From the NCBI RefSeq assembly GCF_042682565.1, contig NZ_JBHUIC010000030.1: DNA of 64,000 nucleotides; one strand, 5' to 3'. Shown here in pieces: positions 16,624-25,576 of the stretch. This DNA is from Pistricoccus aurantiacus (GTDB lineage: Bacteria; Pseudomonadota; Gammaproteobacteria; Pseudomonadales; Halomonadaceae). Numbering within the stretch: position 1 is the first letter of the stretch; each line of letters opens with the position of its first letter. The notes beneath the pieces were generated by a model, which did not search any database, was not told the DNA's origin, and saw nothing but the letters and a program-made list of their open reading frames with translations. The position numbers and the translations under genes are program-made.

Positions 16624-17322
16624 TCAGTCTACCGGCCAGCGCTCGATGATCTGCTCGGCGAGATCGGACAGTTCCGACGCGACGATATCCGGGCTCGGTA
16701 CTTCCGGTCCAGGCAGGAGGGCGTTATGCGGGCGTGCGACAAAGGCGCCACGACAGCCGGCGGCCTGGGCGCCGATCGTATCCCATAAATGGCAGGCGAC
16801 GAGGCATAGATCCGAGGTCTCGACACCCATTTCCTGTGCGACGAGGCGATAGGTTTCCGGCGCCGGCTTGAATTTTTCAACTGCTTCGACACTGAAGGCG
16901 CGTTCGAAGAAATCACCAAGCCCGGCGCGCTCGAGCGGCGTGGGCGAGGGCGAACTCGCCGAATTGGTCAGCGTCACCAGTCGAAAGCCCGCGTCACGCA
17001 GCCGGGTGAGCGCCGGGATAGCATCCGGATGCGCCGGCATCCTGCCCATGCGCTCCTTCAATTCTTCGATATCGCACTCGGTGACACCGACTTCATGAAT
17101 CGACGCGAGCATGCGCAGCGTACCGATGCCCAGTTCGCCGAAGGGTGCATACAGGCCGGAAAGGGTCATGGTCTGGGAGTAGAGAATCAGCTGCGCGAAC
17201 CACTCTCGCAGCGCGAGCCGATTACCGAAGATGCGCTCGAACAGCGGCTCGAGGATAGTGATATCGAGAAGTGTCTCGTTGACGTCGAAAACGATGATCG
17301 ATGGCTGGGTGTCAAGAGTCAT
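16624..17322 (-). CDS. HAD-superfamily hydrolase, haloacid dehalogenase type II-like
   Basis: The protein has 232 residues. The nucleophile is Asp13 in VFDVNETLLD, motif II is LTNSA (117-121), the lysine is in KFKPAPETY (near 150-152), and the acidic motif is CHLWDTIGA with Asp181. The cap domain lies between motifs I and II. These features place it with L-2-haloacid dehalogenase-type enzymes, but DVNET is a variant of the usual DAYGT loop, so the real substrate may be a phosphoester rather than a haloacid. It is convergent with the Crp/Fnr gene (26 bp apart) and divergent from the vapB-like gene. Confidence 0.85.
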   Translation of the reverse strand: MTLDTQPSIIVFDVNETLLDITILEPLFERIFGNRLALREWFAQLILYSQTMTLSGLYAPFGELGIGTLRMLASIHEVGVTECDIEELKERMGRMPAHPDAIPALTRLRDAGFRLVTLTNSASSPSPTPLERAGLGDFFERAFSVEAVEKFKPAPETYRLVAQEMGVETSDLCLVACHLWDTIGAQAAGCRGAFVARPHNALLPGPEVPSPDIVASELSDLAEQIIERWPVD

Positions 17323-17388
17323 TGAAGTCCTGTTTTCTTAGCGATAGAACCATTGTTGTACAGTCCAATGATCGATGAGGAGGGCTGC

Positions 17389-17595
17389 ATGAATACACTC
17401 ACCATTTCTCCCAAATACCAGGTGGTTATCCCCAAGGAGATTCGTGAGGCGCTGCACCTTGCGCCGGGACAGAAGGTGCAGATTATCGCCCATGACAATC
17501 GTATCGAACTGGTTCCGGTACAGCCCATGCGTCGTATGAGAGGGTTTCTCAAGGGTATCGATACGGATGTATCATGTGAAGAAGATCGTCCATGA
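17389..17595 (+). CDS. vapB: VapB/AbrB-type antitoxin
   Basis: The protein has 68 residues from the ATG at 17389, preceded by GAGGAGGG; an in-frame start 12 codons upstream lacks a ribosome site. Residues 1-45 form a SpoVT/AbrB swapped-hairpin DNA-binding domain (ISPKYQVVIPKEIREAL). The tail RMRGFLKGIDTDV...EEDRP is the toxin-binding extension typical of VapB. The stop overlaps the ATG of a truncated vapC (ATGA), the usual coupling in VapBC modules. With the toxin lost, the protein is either an orphan repressor or could neutralise a VapC encoded elsewhere. Confidence 0.9.
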   Translation: MNTLTISPKYQVVIPKEIREALHLAPGQKVQIIAHDNRIELVPVQPMRRMRGFLKGIDTDVSCEEDRP

Positions 17596-17705
17596 ATGTC
17601 GTCGACTCCTCAGGGTGGCTCGAATACTTCAGCCCAGGCCGATATCCGGGCGCAGCCGGAAGATCTTGGCGAAGATCACCGCGCCGATGCCCCAGGCGCC
17701 GTTGA
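17592..17705 (+). pseudogene. vapC: Amputated vapC (PIN-domain toxin) remnant
   Basis: The ATG at 17592 overlaps the antitoxin stop. The first 13 codons read MNVVDSSGWLEYF, a textbook N terminus of VapC, including the first PIN-domain aspartate (Asp5). At about 17630 the similarity stops: the frame runs into the tail of the convergent membrane-protein gene, whose stop codon is at 17629-17631, and ends at 17705 after arginine-rich nonsense. A PIN toxin of about 130 residues has lost nearly everything, including the other acidic active-site residues. A deletion or rearrangement joined the two genes at the junction. Confidence 0.8.
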
Positions 17706-18066
17706 CCACGAAGCCGCCCGCAAACTTCATGGGGAAGGTGTCGAAGTCGATACTGCCGCCCTTGATGGGGGTGACGATCAGCAGCGCCACCAGGGTCAGG
17801 GCGATACCGCCGAACAGCAGCCCCTTCCAGTACTGGCCGCGATCCACGTTGGCCCAGTCGAACAGCCACAGCATCAAGATGCCCCAGAGCCCGCCCCAGA
17901 AGCTTGCGGAGAACCATTTGGGCACGCCGAAGGGCGATACCGGGTCAGTCGCGAAAGGCGCGAAGGGAAAGCCCGCGTGAGCATGCATCAGGCCCACCGC
18001 CGCCTGATGAAAGCAGAGTACCGCCAGAAAGCCGGCAATGAAGGCAAGGCCAACGAAACGTGCCAT
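17629..18066 (-). CDS. Small integral membrane protein of unknown function
   Basis: The protein has 145 residues from the ATG at 18066, with AAAGGAG upstream; longer in-frame versions are arginine-rich and lack a ribosome site. About four membrane helices are visible: FVGLAFIAGFLAVLCF, WGGLWGILMLWLF, GLLFGGIALTLVALLIV and GGFVVNGAWGIGAVIFAKI. I recognise no catalytic motif. The stop lies exactly at the junction with the vapC remnant, so its last residues could have been altered by the same event. It is transcribed away from the PEBP gene. Confidence 0.75.
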   Translation of the reverse strand: MARFVGLAFIAGFLAVLCFHQAAVGLMHAHAGFPFAPFATDPVSPFGVPKWFSASFWGGLWGILMLWLFDWANVDRGQYWKGLLFGGIALTLVALLIVTPIKGGSIDFDTFPMKFAGGFVVNGAWGIGAVIFAKIFRLRPDIGLG

Positions 18067-18322
18067 AAAGACTCCTTTGAATCGAAAATTCGGAGCCTCA
18101 TTATGGTGGAAGATCGCTGAAACTGCATGCGTAGCGGTCGGTAGGCCGCGTCTTGCAAGGCTTCCATCAGAGAGCATGCAAAACAAAGGCAATGCGTACC
18201 CGGTGCGGGCGCCTGGACGTCGAATCCAGCGAGGCCCTTGAAAAATCCAGTGAAAAAGGCCACGAATAGGCAATAGCGAGCTAGGCTATATCAGGCACGA
18301 TTCAACGACACAGGAGGTGACA

Positions 18323-18946
18323 ATGAAACTGATCATACAGGGCATCCAGGATCAGCAGCCCATTCCCGAGAAGTTTGCTTTCGGCGTACCCGGCGACGGC
18401 GAGCCCATGGCCACCGGGCCGAATCGCAATCCCGCCTTGACCTGGGAAGATGCGCCGGAGAATACGAAGAGCTACGCCATCGTCGTGGTGGACCCGGATG
18501 TGCCCGAGGACGCCAGCGACGCCAATCAGCCCGGCAAGATGCTGGCGGCGGATCTCAAGCGGCGCAATTTCTATCACTGGGTGCTGGTGGATATCCCCGC
18601 CAAGACCAGCGCCATCGAGGAGGGCGCGGATTCCGATGGCGTCACGCCTCACGGCAAGGAGCCCGGCCCCACCGAGCTGGGACTTCGCGGCATCAATTCC
18701 TTCACCGACTTCCTGGCCGGCGATCCGGATATGGAAGGCACCTACGGGGGCTATGACGGCCCCTGCCCGCCCTGGAACGACGAGCGCATCCATCACTATC
18801 ACTTCACGGTCTACGCACTGGACGTGGAAACGCTCGGATTGAACGGCGAATTCACCGGGGTGGAAGCGGAAAAGGCCATTCAGGATCACGTGCTGGACAA
18901 GGCCACGGTGACCGGAACCTATACGCTCAATCCCGAGCTGCGCTAA
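18323..18946 (+). CDS. YbhB/YbcL (PEBP, Raf-kinase-inhibitor-like) family protein
   Basis: The protein has 207 residues from the ATG at 18323, preceded by a near-perfect ribosome site AGGAGGTGA; the GTG at 18317 lies inside that site and is not the start. NPALTWEDAP, VVVDPDVP and NFYHWVLVDIP mark the phosphatidylethanolamine-binding fold with its anion pocket, and GGYDGPCPPWNDERIHHYHF is the second signature. The bacterial family binds small anionic ligands; no enzymatic role is established. No signal sequence is visible, so it is cytosolic. The gene stands alone, ending at a shared hairpin. Confidence 0.92.
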   Translation: MKLIIQGIQDQQPIPEKFAFGVPGDGEPMATGPNRNPALTWEDAPENTKSYAIVVVDPDVPEDASDANQPGKMLAADLKRRNFYHWVLVDIPAKTSAIEEGADSDGVTPHGKEPGPTELGLRGINSFTDFLAGDPDMEGTYGGYDGPCPPWNDERIHHYHFTVYALDVETLGLNGEFTGVEAEKAIQDHVLDKATVTGTYTLNPELR

Positions 18947-18968
18947 AGAATATCGACTACAGTGACCT

Positions 18969-18998
18969 GCCGTCGCGGCCATCGAAGACCGCGACGGC
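18969..18998. terminator. Perfect 10-bp hairpin between convergent genes
   Basis: GCCGTCGCGG (18969-18978) and CCGCGACGGC (18989-18998) pair perfectly around a 10-nt loop. It lies between the stops of the PEBP gene (18946) and the ABC permease (19005). No T-run follows on either strand, so it is a probable bidirectional terminator of the GC-rich type. Confidence 0.6.
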
Positions 18999-19004
18999 GC
19001 AAGC

Positions 19005-20120
19005 TCAGTTCAACGACTTGCGCAGTCGGGACAGGGCGATGAAGAAGAACACGCCGCCGATGACCGCGAGCGCCAGAAGCTGTGGCCAGACGATACCCAG
19101 GCTCGCGCCGCGAAAGAGAATCGCCTGGGCCAACTCGATGAAGTGGGTGGTGGGCGCCGCCAGCATGATGTCCTGAATGAACTCCGGCATGCTCTCTCGC
19201 GGCGTCATGCCCCCGGAGAGAATCTGCAGGGGTATCAGTACCAGAATGATCAAGAGCCCCAGCTGAGGCATCGAGCGCGCCAGGGTACCGAAGAAGATGC
19301 CCATGGACGTCGTGGCGAACAGGTGCAGCGCCGCCCCCAGCATGAATAGGCCCAGCGAACCCGCGATGGGTATGTCTAGCCAGATTTGCACCACGAAACG
19401 CAAGGCAAAGGCGGAGGCCAGCAGCACCACCAGTCCCATGGACCATACCTTGGCTATCATGATCTCGACCGGGGTGATCGGCATGACCAGCAGGTGTTCG
19501 ATGGTGCCGTGTTCGCGCTCGCGAATCAGCGCCGCGCCGGTCAGGATGATCGACAGCATGGTGATCTGATCGATGACCGAGTTGACCGCGCCGAACCAGC
19601 TGCGATCCAGGTTGGGGTTGTAGTTCATGCGCACCACCGCCTCCACCGGCAACGCGTCCTGGCCGCGATAGCGCTGCAGGAAGGTGTTGACCTCGCTGTT
19701 GATGATCTGCTGGATATGCCCGGCGCCGGTGAAGGCCTGACTTACCTGGGTGGCGTCCACGTTGAGCTGAATGGCGGGCTGGCGTCCCCCGAGCAGGTCT
19801 CGCTGAAAATCCGGCGGAATATTCAGCGTGAAAGTGTATAAACCTTCATCCATGCCGGTATCCATCTGGGCATGGGTGATGGGTTCGGGCGGTACGAAGT
19901 AGGGCAGTTGAAAGCCATCGAGGATGCGATAGGAAAGCGGCGAGGGGTCCTCGTTGACCACGCCGATGGTGGCTCTGAAAGGCGCTTCCGGCACCGCGGT
20001 AGCGCTGGAATAGATGCTCAGGCTGAAGGCGTAGACGATCAACAGCATCAGGGCGGGGTCGCGGCTCAGGCTGCGTAGCTCCTTGATGCCGAGCTGGAAG
20101 ATGTTGGTCAGGGATCGCAT
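19005..20120 (-). CDS. ABC-2 type export permease (YhhJ-like)
   Basis: The protein has 371 residues: one N-terminal membrane helix, a periplasmic domain of about 150 residues, then five helices, the ABC2_membrane arrangement. REREHGTIEHLLVMPITPVEIMIAKV is the coupling-helix signature of this family. One base separates the gene from the upstream fused ATPase-permease gene. With the HlyD-like protein at the operon head, this forms a complete exporter of the YhiI-RbbA-YhhJ type. The substrate is unknown. Confidence 0.88.
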   Translation of the reverse strand: MRSLTNIFQLGIKELRSLSRDPALMLLIVYAFSLSIYSSATAVPEAPFRATIGVVNEDPSPLSYRILDGFQLPYFVPPEPITHAQMDTGMDEGLYTFTLNIPPDFQRDLLGGRQPAIQLNVDATQVSQAFTGAGHIQQIINSEVNTFLQRYRGQDALPVEAVVRMNYNPNLDRSWFGAVNSVIDQITMLSIILTGAALIREREHGTIEHLLVMPITPVEIMIAKVWSMGLVVLLASAFALRFVVQIWLDIPIAGSLGLFMLGAALHLFATTSMGIFFGTLARSMPQLGLLIILVLIPLQILSGGMTPRESMPEFIQDIMLAAPTTHFIELAQAILFRGASLGIVWPQLLALAVIGGVFFFIALSRLRKSLN

Positions 20121-20121
20121 G

Positions 20122-22866
20122 TCATTTTTCCTGCTGTCTGAGCCCGGCGATGCTGAGCACCAGCAATATAGGGATGGCCAGCAGCAAGGGGATGAGATAC
20201 GGATACAGATCCGCCATGCCCAGCGCCTTGGCGAATACCCCGCGGCTGATGATCAGGAAGTGGGCGGTCGGATAGATCTGGCCGACGAAGGCGCCGACGC
20301 CTTCCATGGCGGAGACCGGATGGATCATGCCGGAGAACTGTATCGCGGGAATCAGGGTGACGATCATGGTGCCGAAGATGGCGGCGATCTGACTGTTGAG
20401 CACCGAGGAAATCAGCAGCCCGAGCCCGGTAGCACAAAAAATGTAGAGCAGCCCGGCGAGGCTCAACGTCAGGAAACTGCCCTTGACCGGCACGTCGAAG
20501 ACGAAGATCGCCAGGGCTACCATGATCAGGAAGTTCATCATGCCCAGCGCCACATAGGGCAACTGCTTGCCCAGCAGGAATTCCGTACGGGTCACCGGGG
20601 TGACGTAGAAGTTGATGATCGAGCCCATTTCCTTTTCACGCACCACCCCCAGGGCGGTCAGCATGGCCGGAATCATCATCAGCAGTATGGGAATCACCGC
20701 CGGTACCATGGCGGGCAGACTCTGCACGTCCGGATTGTAGCGGTAGCGCAGCGCCACCTCCGCGGAGACCGGGCTGGCGCCAACCGGCGCCTGCCGGGCC
20801 AGATTCTGCAGGTAGTCGATATGAATACCCTGGACATAGCCCTTGACCGTATCCGCCCGGGTCGGCATCGAGCCATCGACCCAGTAGGCGATCTGCGGAT
20901 TGGCGCCGCGCTTGAGGTCGCGGCCGAAGCCCGGGGGGATGATCACGCCCAGGCTGATCTCGCCGGTACGCATGCGCTCATCAAGCTCGCCGATATTGGC
21001 CAGCGGCGGCTGCTCGATGAAATAGCGCGAGCCCGCCAGGTTCAGGGAATAGGCCTGGCTGGTGGAGGTCTGGTCGTAGTCGAGCACCGCATAAGGCAGG
21101 TCCTCCACGTCCATGCTGATGCCGTAGCCCATGATGAACATCAGGATCACGCTGCCGAGCAGGGCGAGGATGCCCCGCACCGGGTCGCGGCGCAGCTCCA
21201 CGGACTCGCGATGGGCGTAGCTGTAGAGGCGCCGAAAGCTGAAGCGCGCCGGCGCCGCCGGTTCCGGAACCTGCTCCGCGATCGTACGCGGCGCTTCGAC
21301 GGGTGTCTCCGCATCCTCGTCGCTGGCATCCTCGAGATAGGCGATGAAGGCGTCTTCCAGGGTCGCGGCGCCGCGTTTCTGCTGCAGCGCCTGAGGCGTA
21401 TCGCTATCCAGCACCTTGCCCGCGTGCATCATCGACATGCGGTCGCAGCGCAGCGCCTCGTTCATGAAATGGGTGGAGATGAAGATGGTGACCTGCTCTT
21501 CCCGGGACAGATGAATCAGCAGTTCCCAGAAGCCGTCCCGGGCTATCGGATCGACCCCGGAAGTCGGCTCGTCGAGGATCAGTATTTCCGGTCTGTGGAT
21601 CACCGCCACCGCCAGGGACAGCCGCTGACGCACTCCCAGGGGCAGGCTCATGGGCAGACTGTCCGCCACGGATTCAAGAGAAAACCGTTCGAACATTTCC
21701 TGGATGCGTGGCTCACGTTCCTCTTCCGGAATCCGATACAGGCGCGCATGCAGCTCAAGGTTCTGACGCACCGTCAGTTCGCCATACAGGGAAAAGGCCT
21801 GAGACATGTAGCCGACCCGCTGGCGTATCTCCAGGTCGTTCGGATCCACCGGCTGGCCGAACAGGAAGGCTTCCCCCTCGCTGAAGGGCAGCAGTCCGGT
21901 GAGCATCTTCATGGTGGTGGACTTGCCGCAGCCGTTGGAGCCGAGAAAACCGAAGATCTCGCCGCGTTCGATACGAAAGCTCACGTTATCCACCGCGGTG
22001 AAATCCCCGAAGCGCTTGGTCAGGCCATGAGCCTCGATGGCGATCTCGTCGCTGGACGCTCGCGGGGGTATTTTCACCTCTCGATGCTGGGCGCGCTTGG
22101 TTTCCGGCAGCAGAGCAATAAAGGCCTGCTCGAGATTCTCGCTGTCGGTGCGCTCGAGCAGCTCTTCTGGGGTGCCGGTATCAAGAATCTTCCCGTCGTC
22201 CATGGCCACCAGCCAGTCGAAGCGCTCCGCCTCGTCCATGTAGGCGGTGGCCACCAGCACACTCATCCGTGGGCGTTCCTGGCGGATGCGCGCGATCAAG
22301 TCCCAGAACTGGTTACGCGCCAGGGGATCGACCCCGGTGGTGGGCTCATCGAGAATCAACAGATCCGGATCGTGAATCAGTGCGCAGCACAGGCCGAGCT
22401 TCTGCTTCATGCCGCCGGACAGCTTGCCCGCCGGGCGTTCGGTAAAGGAATCGAGGCCGGTACTTTCGGTCAGATCCTCGATGCGGCGATCCCGCTCTTC
22501 CTTGCCCTGGCCGAACAGCCTGCCGAAGAACTCGAGGTTTTCCCGGATGCTCAGGGTGGGATAGAGGTTCTTGCCCAGGCCTTGGGGCATGTAGGCGATA
22601 CGCGGACAGGTCACGCGGCGGTGCTCCGCGTCCGACATGTCACCGCCCATGACCTGGACGCTGCCCTGCTGAATGCGCCGCGCCCCGGACACCAGCGCCA
22701 TCAGGCTCGACTTGCCGACCCCGTCCGGGCCGATCAGTCCCACCATCAGACCGACCGGAACCTCGAGGCTCAGGTCGTCCAGCGCCTTGACCTTGCCTTT
22801 TCGAGCCGAGCCGTACTCAAGCGTGACCCTTTCCAGGCTGGCGACGCTTTCCTGGGCTGCCATCAT
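20122..22866 (-). CDS. Fused ABC transporter: two ATPase domains plus permease (RbbA/YhiH-like)
   Basis: The protein has 914 residues. ATPase domain 1 (about 8-240) has Walker A GPDGVGKSS at 46-54 and signature LSGGMKQKLG. ATPase domain 2 (about 275-505) has Walker A GSNGCGKST, LILDEPTSGVDP, and a diverged signature LPLGVRQRLS in place of LSGG. A C-terminal ABC-2 permease half (about 545-910) has a large periplasmic loop and REKEMGSIINFYVTPVTRTEF. This domain order matches RbbA/YhiH proteins. The start overlaps the HlyD-like gene stop (ATGA). The protein pairs with the second permease downstream to build one export unit. Ribosome association has been described for E. coli RbbA but cannot be inferred here. 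Confidence 0.9.
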   Translation of the reverse strand: MMAAQESVASLERVTLEYGSARKGKVKALDDLSLEVPVGLMVGLIGPDGVGKSSLMALVSGARRIQQGSVQVMGGDMSDAEHRRVTCPRIAYMPQGLGKNLYPTLSIRENLEFFGRLFGQGKEERDRRIEDLTESTGLDSFTERPAGKLSGGMKQKLGLCCALIHDPDLLILDEPTTGVDPLARNQFWDLIARIRQERPRMSVLVATAYMDEAERFDWLVAMDDGKILDTGTPEELLERTDSENLEQAFIALLPETKRAQHREVKIPPRASSDEIAIEAHGLTKRFGDFTAVDNVSFRIERGEIFGFLGSNGCGKSTTMKMLTGLLPFSEGEAFLFGQPVDPNDLEIRQRVGYMSQAFSLYGELTVRQNLELHARLYRIPEEEREPRIQEMFERFSLESVADSLPMSLPLGVRQRLSLAVAVIHRPEILILDEPTSGVDPIARDGFWELLIHLSREEQVTIFISTHFMNEALRCDRMSMMHAGKVLDSDTPQALQQKRGAATLEDAFIAYLEDASDEDAETPVEAPRTIAEQVPEPAAPARFSFRRLYSYAHRESVELRRDPVRGILALLGSVILMFIMGYGISMDVEDLPYAVLDYDQTSTSQAYSLNLAGSRYFIEQPPLANIGELDERMRTGEISLGVIIPPGFGRDLKRGANPQIAYWVDGSMPTRADTVKGYVQGIHIDYLQNLARQAPVGASPVSAEVALRYRYNPDVQSLPAMVPAVIPILLMMIPAMLTALGVVREKEMGSIINFYVTPVTRTEFLLGKQLPYVALGMMNFLIMVALAIFVFDVPVKGSFLTLSLAGLLYIFCATGLGLLISSVLNSQIAAIFGTMIVTLIPAIQFSGMIHPVSAMEGVGAFVGQIYPTAHFLIISRGVFAKALGMADLYPYLIPLLLAIPILLVLSIAGLRQQEK

Positions 22867-23942
22867 GGCGCCACATTGACCTGGAGTTCTTCAGGCCATT
22901 CCAGCTCCTCGTCGAGCTTGACGTAGGCCACCCCGGGCAGCCCGGTCTTGACCTGCTTGACGTATTTCATCAGCAGCGCCGGATCAAGACGCGCCTTGAC
23001 GCGAAACATCAGCTTCTCCCGCTCGTTCTCGGTTTCCACGGTCTTGGGGGTGAACTGGGCGACGCTTGACACGTAGCTAATTCGCGCGGGCACCACGTAG
23101 TCAGGCACCGCATCCAGCACGATGTGCGCCGGATCGTCGATACCCACCCGGCCTACCTCGCGAGTGGGCAGGAAGAAGGTCATGTAGACATCGGTCAGAT
23201 CCACCAGGTTGACGACCTTGGCCCCGGCGCCGAGCACTTCGCCGGGCTGGGCGATGCGATACTGCACCCGGGCGAGGCGATCCGCCTTGAGCTCGCTGTC
23301 GTTGATATCCGCCTGGATACGCGATACCGCGGCTTGGGCTGCCTCGATGGCGGATTCGGCTTCGATTGCCTGGGAGCGAGCGGATTCAACCCCGGCCTTG
23401 GCGGACAGCACCTGAGACGTCGATGCCGCCAGGGCCGCCTCGGCGCTCAGGCGAGCGGCCTGATCGTCATCGAGCTGCTGGCGGGAAATGGCGTTACGCT
23501 GTACCAGGCTGGCGGAGCGCTGATAGCGCTTCCTCGCCGCGTCCAGTTCCGCCTGGCGCTGGTTGACCACCGCCTCGGCGGTGGCGCTCTCGCTTTCCCG
23601 CTGGGTGATCACGCTGCGTGCCGTGGTCAGGGCATTTTCCGCCTGGCGCACCTGGGCCTTGGCCTGGGCCAGCTCCGCCTCCAGGGTGTCGGTATTCATG
23701 CGCGCGATGACTTGGCCCGGCTCGACGAAATCTCCCTCGTCCACCAGCACCTCCATCAGGCGACCGGGGAGCTTGGTGGCCACGTCGATTTCCGTGGCCT
23801 CGATGCGGCCATTGCCGCTGGCGAAACCTTCCGGCAGCCCTTGGGGTTTGAGCGTTTGCCAAACCAGCAAGGCAGCGATGCCCAGCACGACGATGACGAT
23901 CACCGCCGTGACCAGAGTCTTTCTACGAGATTGCTTCATCAT
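22863..23942 (-). CDS. HlyD/YhiI-like periplasmic adaptor
   Basis: The protein has 359 residues from the ATG at 23942; a TTG six codons upstream is an alternative start. An N-terminal membrane anchor (about 9-28) is followed by a biotinyl-lipoyl half motif (TKLPGRLMEVLVDEGDFVEPGQVIARM), a long alanine-rich coiled-coil hairpin (about 85-205), and a beta-barrel domain. Membrane-fusion proteins of this family link an inner-membrane exporter to an outer-membrane channel of the TolC type. It is the first gene of the three-gene exporter operon and overlaps the ATPase gene by 4 bp. About 98 bp of gene-free DNA upstream must hold the promoter. Confidence 0.9.
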   Translation of the reverse strand: MMKQSRRKTLVTAVIVIVVLGIAALLVWQTLKPQGLPEGFASGNGRIEATEIDVATKLPGRLMEVLVDEGDFVEPGQVIARMNTDTLEAELAQAKAQVRQAENALTTARSVITQRESESATAEAVVNQRQAELDAARKRYQRSASLVQRNAISRQQLDDDQAARLSAEAALAASTSQVLSAKAGVESARSQAIEAESAIEAAQAAVSRIQADINDSELKADRLARVQYRIAQPGEVLGAGAKVVNLVDLTDVYMTFFLPTREVGRVGIDDPAHIVLDAVPDYVVPARISYVSSVAQFTPKTVETENEREKLMFRVKARLDPALLMKYVKQVKTGLPGVAYVKLDEELEWPEELQVNVAP

Positions 23943-24040
23943 GGGGTTCCCGTCTTCCAAAAAAATAGTCCGAGATGAATAAGTCGGCGCGTCTTAGCCA
24001 AAAGTCTAATTCAAGACCGATGCCTACCTCTTGATATGGG

Positions 24041-24691
24041 TCAGTTAGCTAAGTAATCGTCGATATTGTCAAGGCTCCAGTCGATGAGTTGATGACTGAG
24101 TTGATCTGCCGCCTCGCCGAACGCCTCGACGACGGACTCCAGTTGCTCGTCCTGACTCTCGATACCCACCGAGAAACGCCGGTTCGCCAGCAGACGATGC
24201 CTGGCGCCGTCGATCAACTGAGCATCGAGACGAATGACCGCCCAAGGCTTGCCTTGGCGATATTCGCTGTGAAAGGCGCTCAGCTCGCTGAGCAGGATGA
24301 CATCGCTTTTCACCGGACTGTTGTCCCCCACCACGCCGGCCAGACGGCCATCCTGACGAAAGGCCGCGATAAGGCGATCCCGCAGCAGGCCGGGTGCAGC
24401 GTCGCTCCAGCGCGCGCCCTGGTATGCCTTCAGCCGATTCGCCGTCGGCATCACCAGGATGCGTCGACCCTTCAAGGTTTCGTTGGCTTCGGGCGTGGCA
24501 ACTCGCAGGATAGTCTCAAGCGGCGCCGTGCTCGAGGTATCGATGGGCTGAGTGGGCAGGACAAAGGTCTCGGACGGCGTCGAGCCGGACAGCAGCGTAC
24601 AGGCCGGGAGCGTCGTCACCAGACTCGCGATCGCCAAGAGGAATATCCGTGAAATCCCTCGCCGCCTGTCGAACCCGAAACCAGACTTCAT
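24041..24691 (-). CDS. ABC-type transport auxiliary lipoprotein (PqiC-like) of the MCE system
   Basis: The protein has 216 residues with a lipoprotein signal: a hydrophobic stretch IFLLAIASLVTTLPAC with the lipidated cysteine at about residue 31. The mature part (RILVMPTANRLKAYQGARW, then LRDRLIAAF) fits the ABC_trans_aux family found with MCE transporters. A PqiC-like role in the outer membrane, receiving or donating lipid, is inferred from family and context. The start overlaps the MlaD-like gene by 4 bp, and it is the last gene of the operon that starts at 29816. Confidence 0.87.
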   Translation of the reverse strand: MKSGFGFDRRRGISRIFLLAIASLVTTLPACTLLSGSTPSETFVLPTQPIDTSSTAPLETILRVATPEANETLKGRRILVMPTANRLKAYQGARWSDAAPGLLRDRLIAAFRQDGRLAGVVGDNSPVKSDVILLSELSAFHSEYRQGKPWAVIRLDAQLIDGARHRLLANRRFSVGIESQDEQLESVVEAFGEAADQLSHQLIDWSLDNIDDYLAN

Positions 24692-25575
24692 GGGGCAAAC
24701 TCCTCGATGACGTCTCGATTGAACAGATAATCGGAAGGGCTTTCCTCGAGCCGACGGGTGATGCGATTCAGGTTGTTCAGCACGCTGTTGAGTTCGCTAA
24801 AGGCGGGGCCGATCTGCCCTAGCCCGCGGTTGACGGAGGCGGCGTTACCCGCCAGCAGCGAATCGAGCCGGCGGCTGGTGCGTTCCAGCGTTGCCATCGC
24901 CCGCTGCGCGCTGTCGAACGCCTCGCTTCCCTGATTTTCCAGCAGGGCGTTGGTCTGCTGACCGGCTCGGTTGAAATGTGCCACTGCCTGAGTGAGTTCA
25001 CCCCGCTGCTCCGTCAGGGTAGTGGTGAGCTGTTCGATATCCACCAGTATGCGTTCGATCCGCTCTGTATTCTTCGGTGAGATCAGCCGGTTGGCGCTCT
25101 CCAGCAGCTGATCTAGGCTGCCGATCAGGGTTTCTCCATCCGCCAGAAACGAGCGCAGCGGCGAGGGTTGGGCAGTGATCACCGCCGGAGCGTCGCGGTC
25201 GCTTTCAAGGGTCGGGCTTTGTGGCGTACCGCCCCGCAGCTGGATGCTCATGCTGCCGGTGATATTGGCCAGGGTCAGGCTGGCGCGGATGTCGCTCTTG
25301 ATGGGGACGTCGCTATAAATCCGCACCAGCGCCCGTACCTGGCTCGGATTCTCGGGATCCAGATAGAGATCCACCACATCCCCTACCTTGATGCCGTTGT
25401 ATTGCACCGTATTACCGATGGCCAGGCCGCTGACCGCCTGATCGAAACGTATCTCGTAGTAGCTGTAGTCGCGTTCTACGCTGGACTTTCCCAACCATAG
25501 AGCGAAAAGCAGGCAGCCGCCAAAGGTAATGATGGCGAACAGACCGATCAACACATGATGGGCGCGAGGTTCCAT
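24688..25575 (-). CDS. MlaD-like MCE-domain protein
   Basis: The protein has 295 residues from the ATG at 25575, with GGAAAG upstream; a longer in-frame version would overlap the ATPase gene and is rejected. One N-terminal membrane helix (about 9-28) is followed by an MCE domain (about 38-115; FDQAVSGLAIGNTVQYNGIKVG). A long helical C terminus follows, rich in Q, R, N and L, that probably assembles into a channel-like coiled coil. MCE proteins form hexameric rings that carry lipids across the periplasm. The gene lies 1 bp after the ATPase stop. Confidence 0.88.
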   Translation of the reverse strand: MEPRAHHVLIGLFAIITFGGCLLFALWLGKSSVERDYSYYEIRFDQAVSGLAIGNTVQYNGIKVGDVVDLYLDPENPSQVRALVRIYSDVPIKSDIRASLTLANITGSMSIQLRGGTPQSPTLESDRDAPAVITAQPSPLRSFLADGETLIGSLDQLLESANRLISPKNTERIERILVDIEQLTTTLTEQRGELTQAVAHFNRAGQQTNALLENQGSEAFDSAQRAMATLERTSRRLDSLLAGNAASVNRGLGQIGPAFSELNSVLNNLNRITRRLEESPSDYLFNRDVIEEFAP

Positions 25576-25576
25576 A

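Noticed and set aside
20083..22926. 947-codon open frame on the plus strand opposite the fused ABC transporter
   Set aside because: It mirrors a well-recognised protein with Walker motifs on the minus strand. Long antisense frames are common in GC-rich genes, and the product has histidine/glutamine-rich sequence without any domain.
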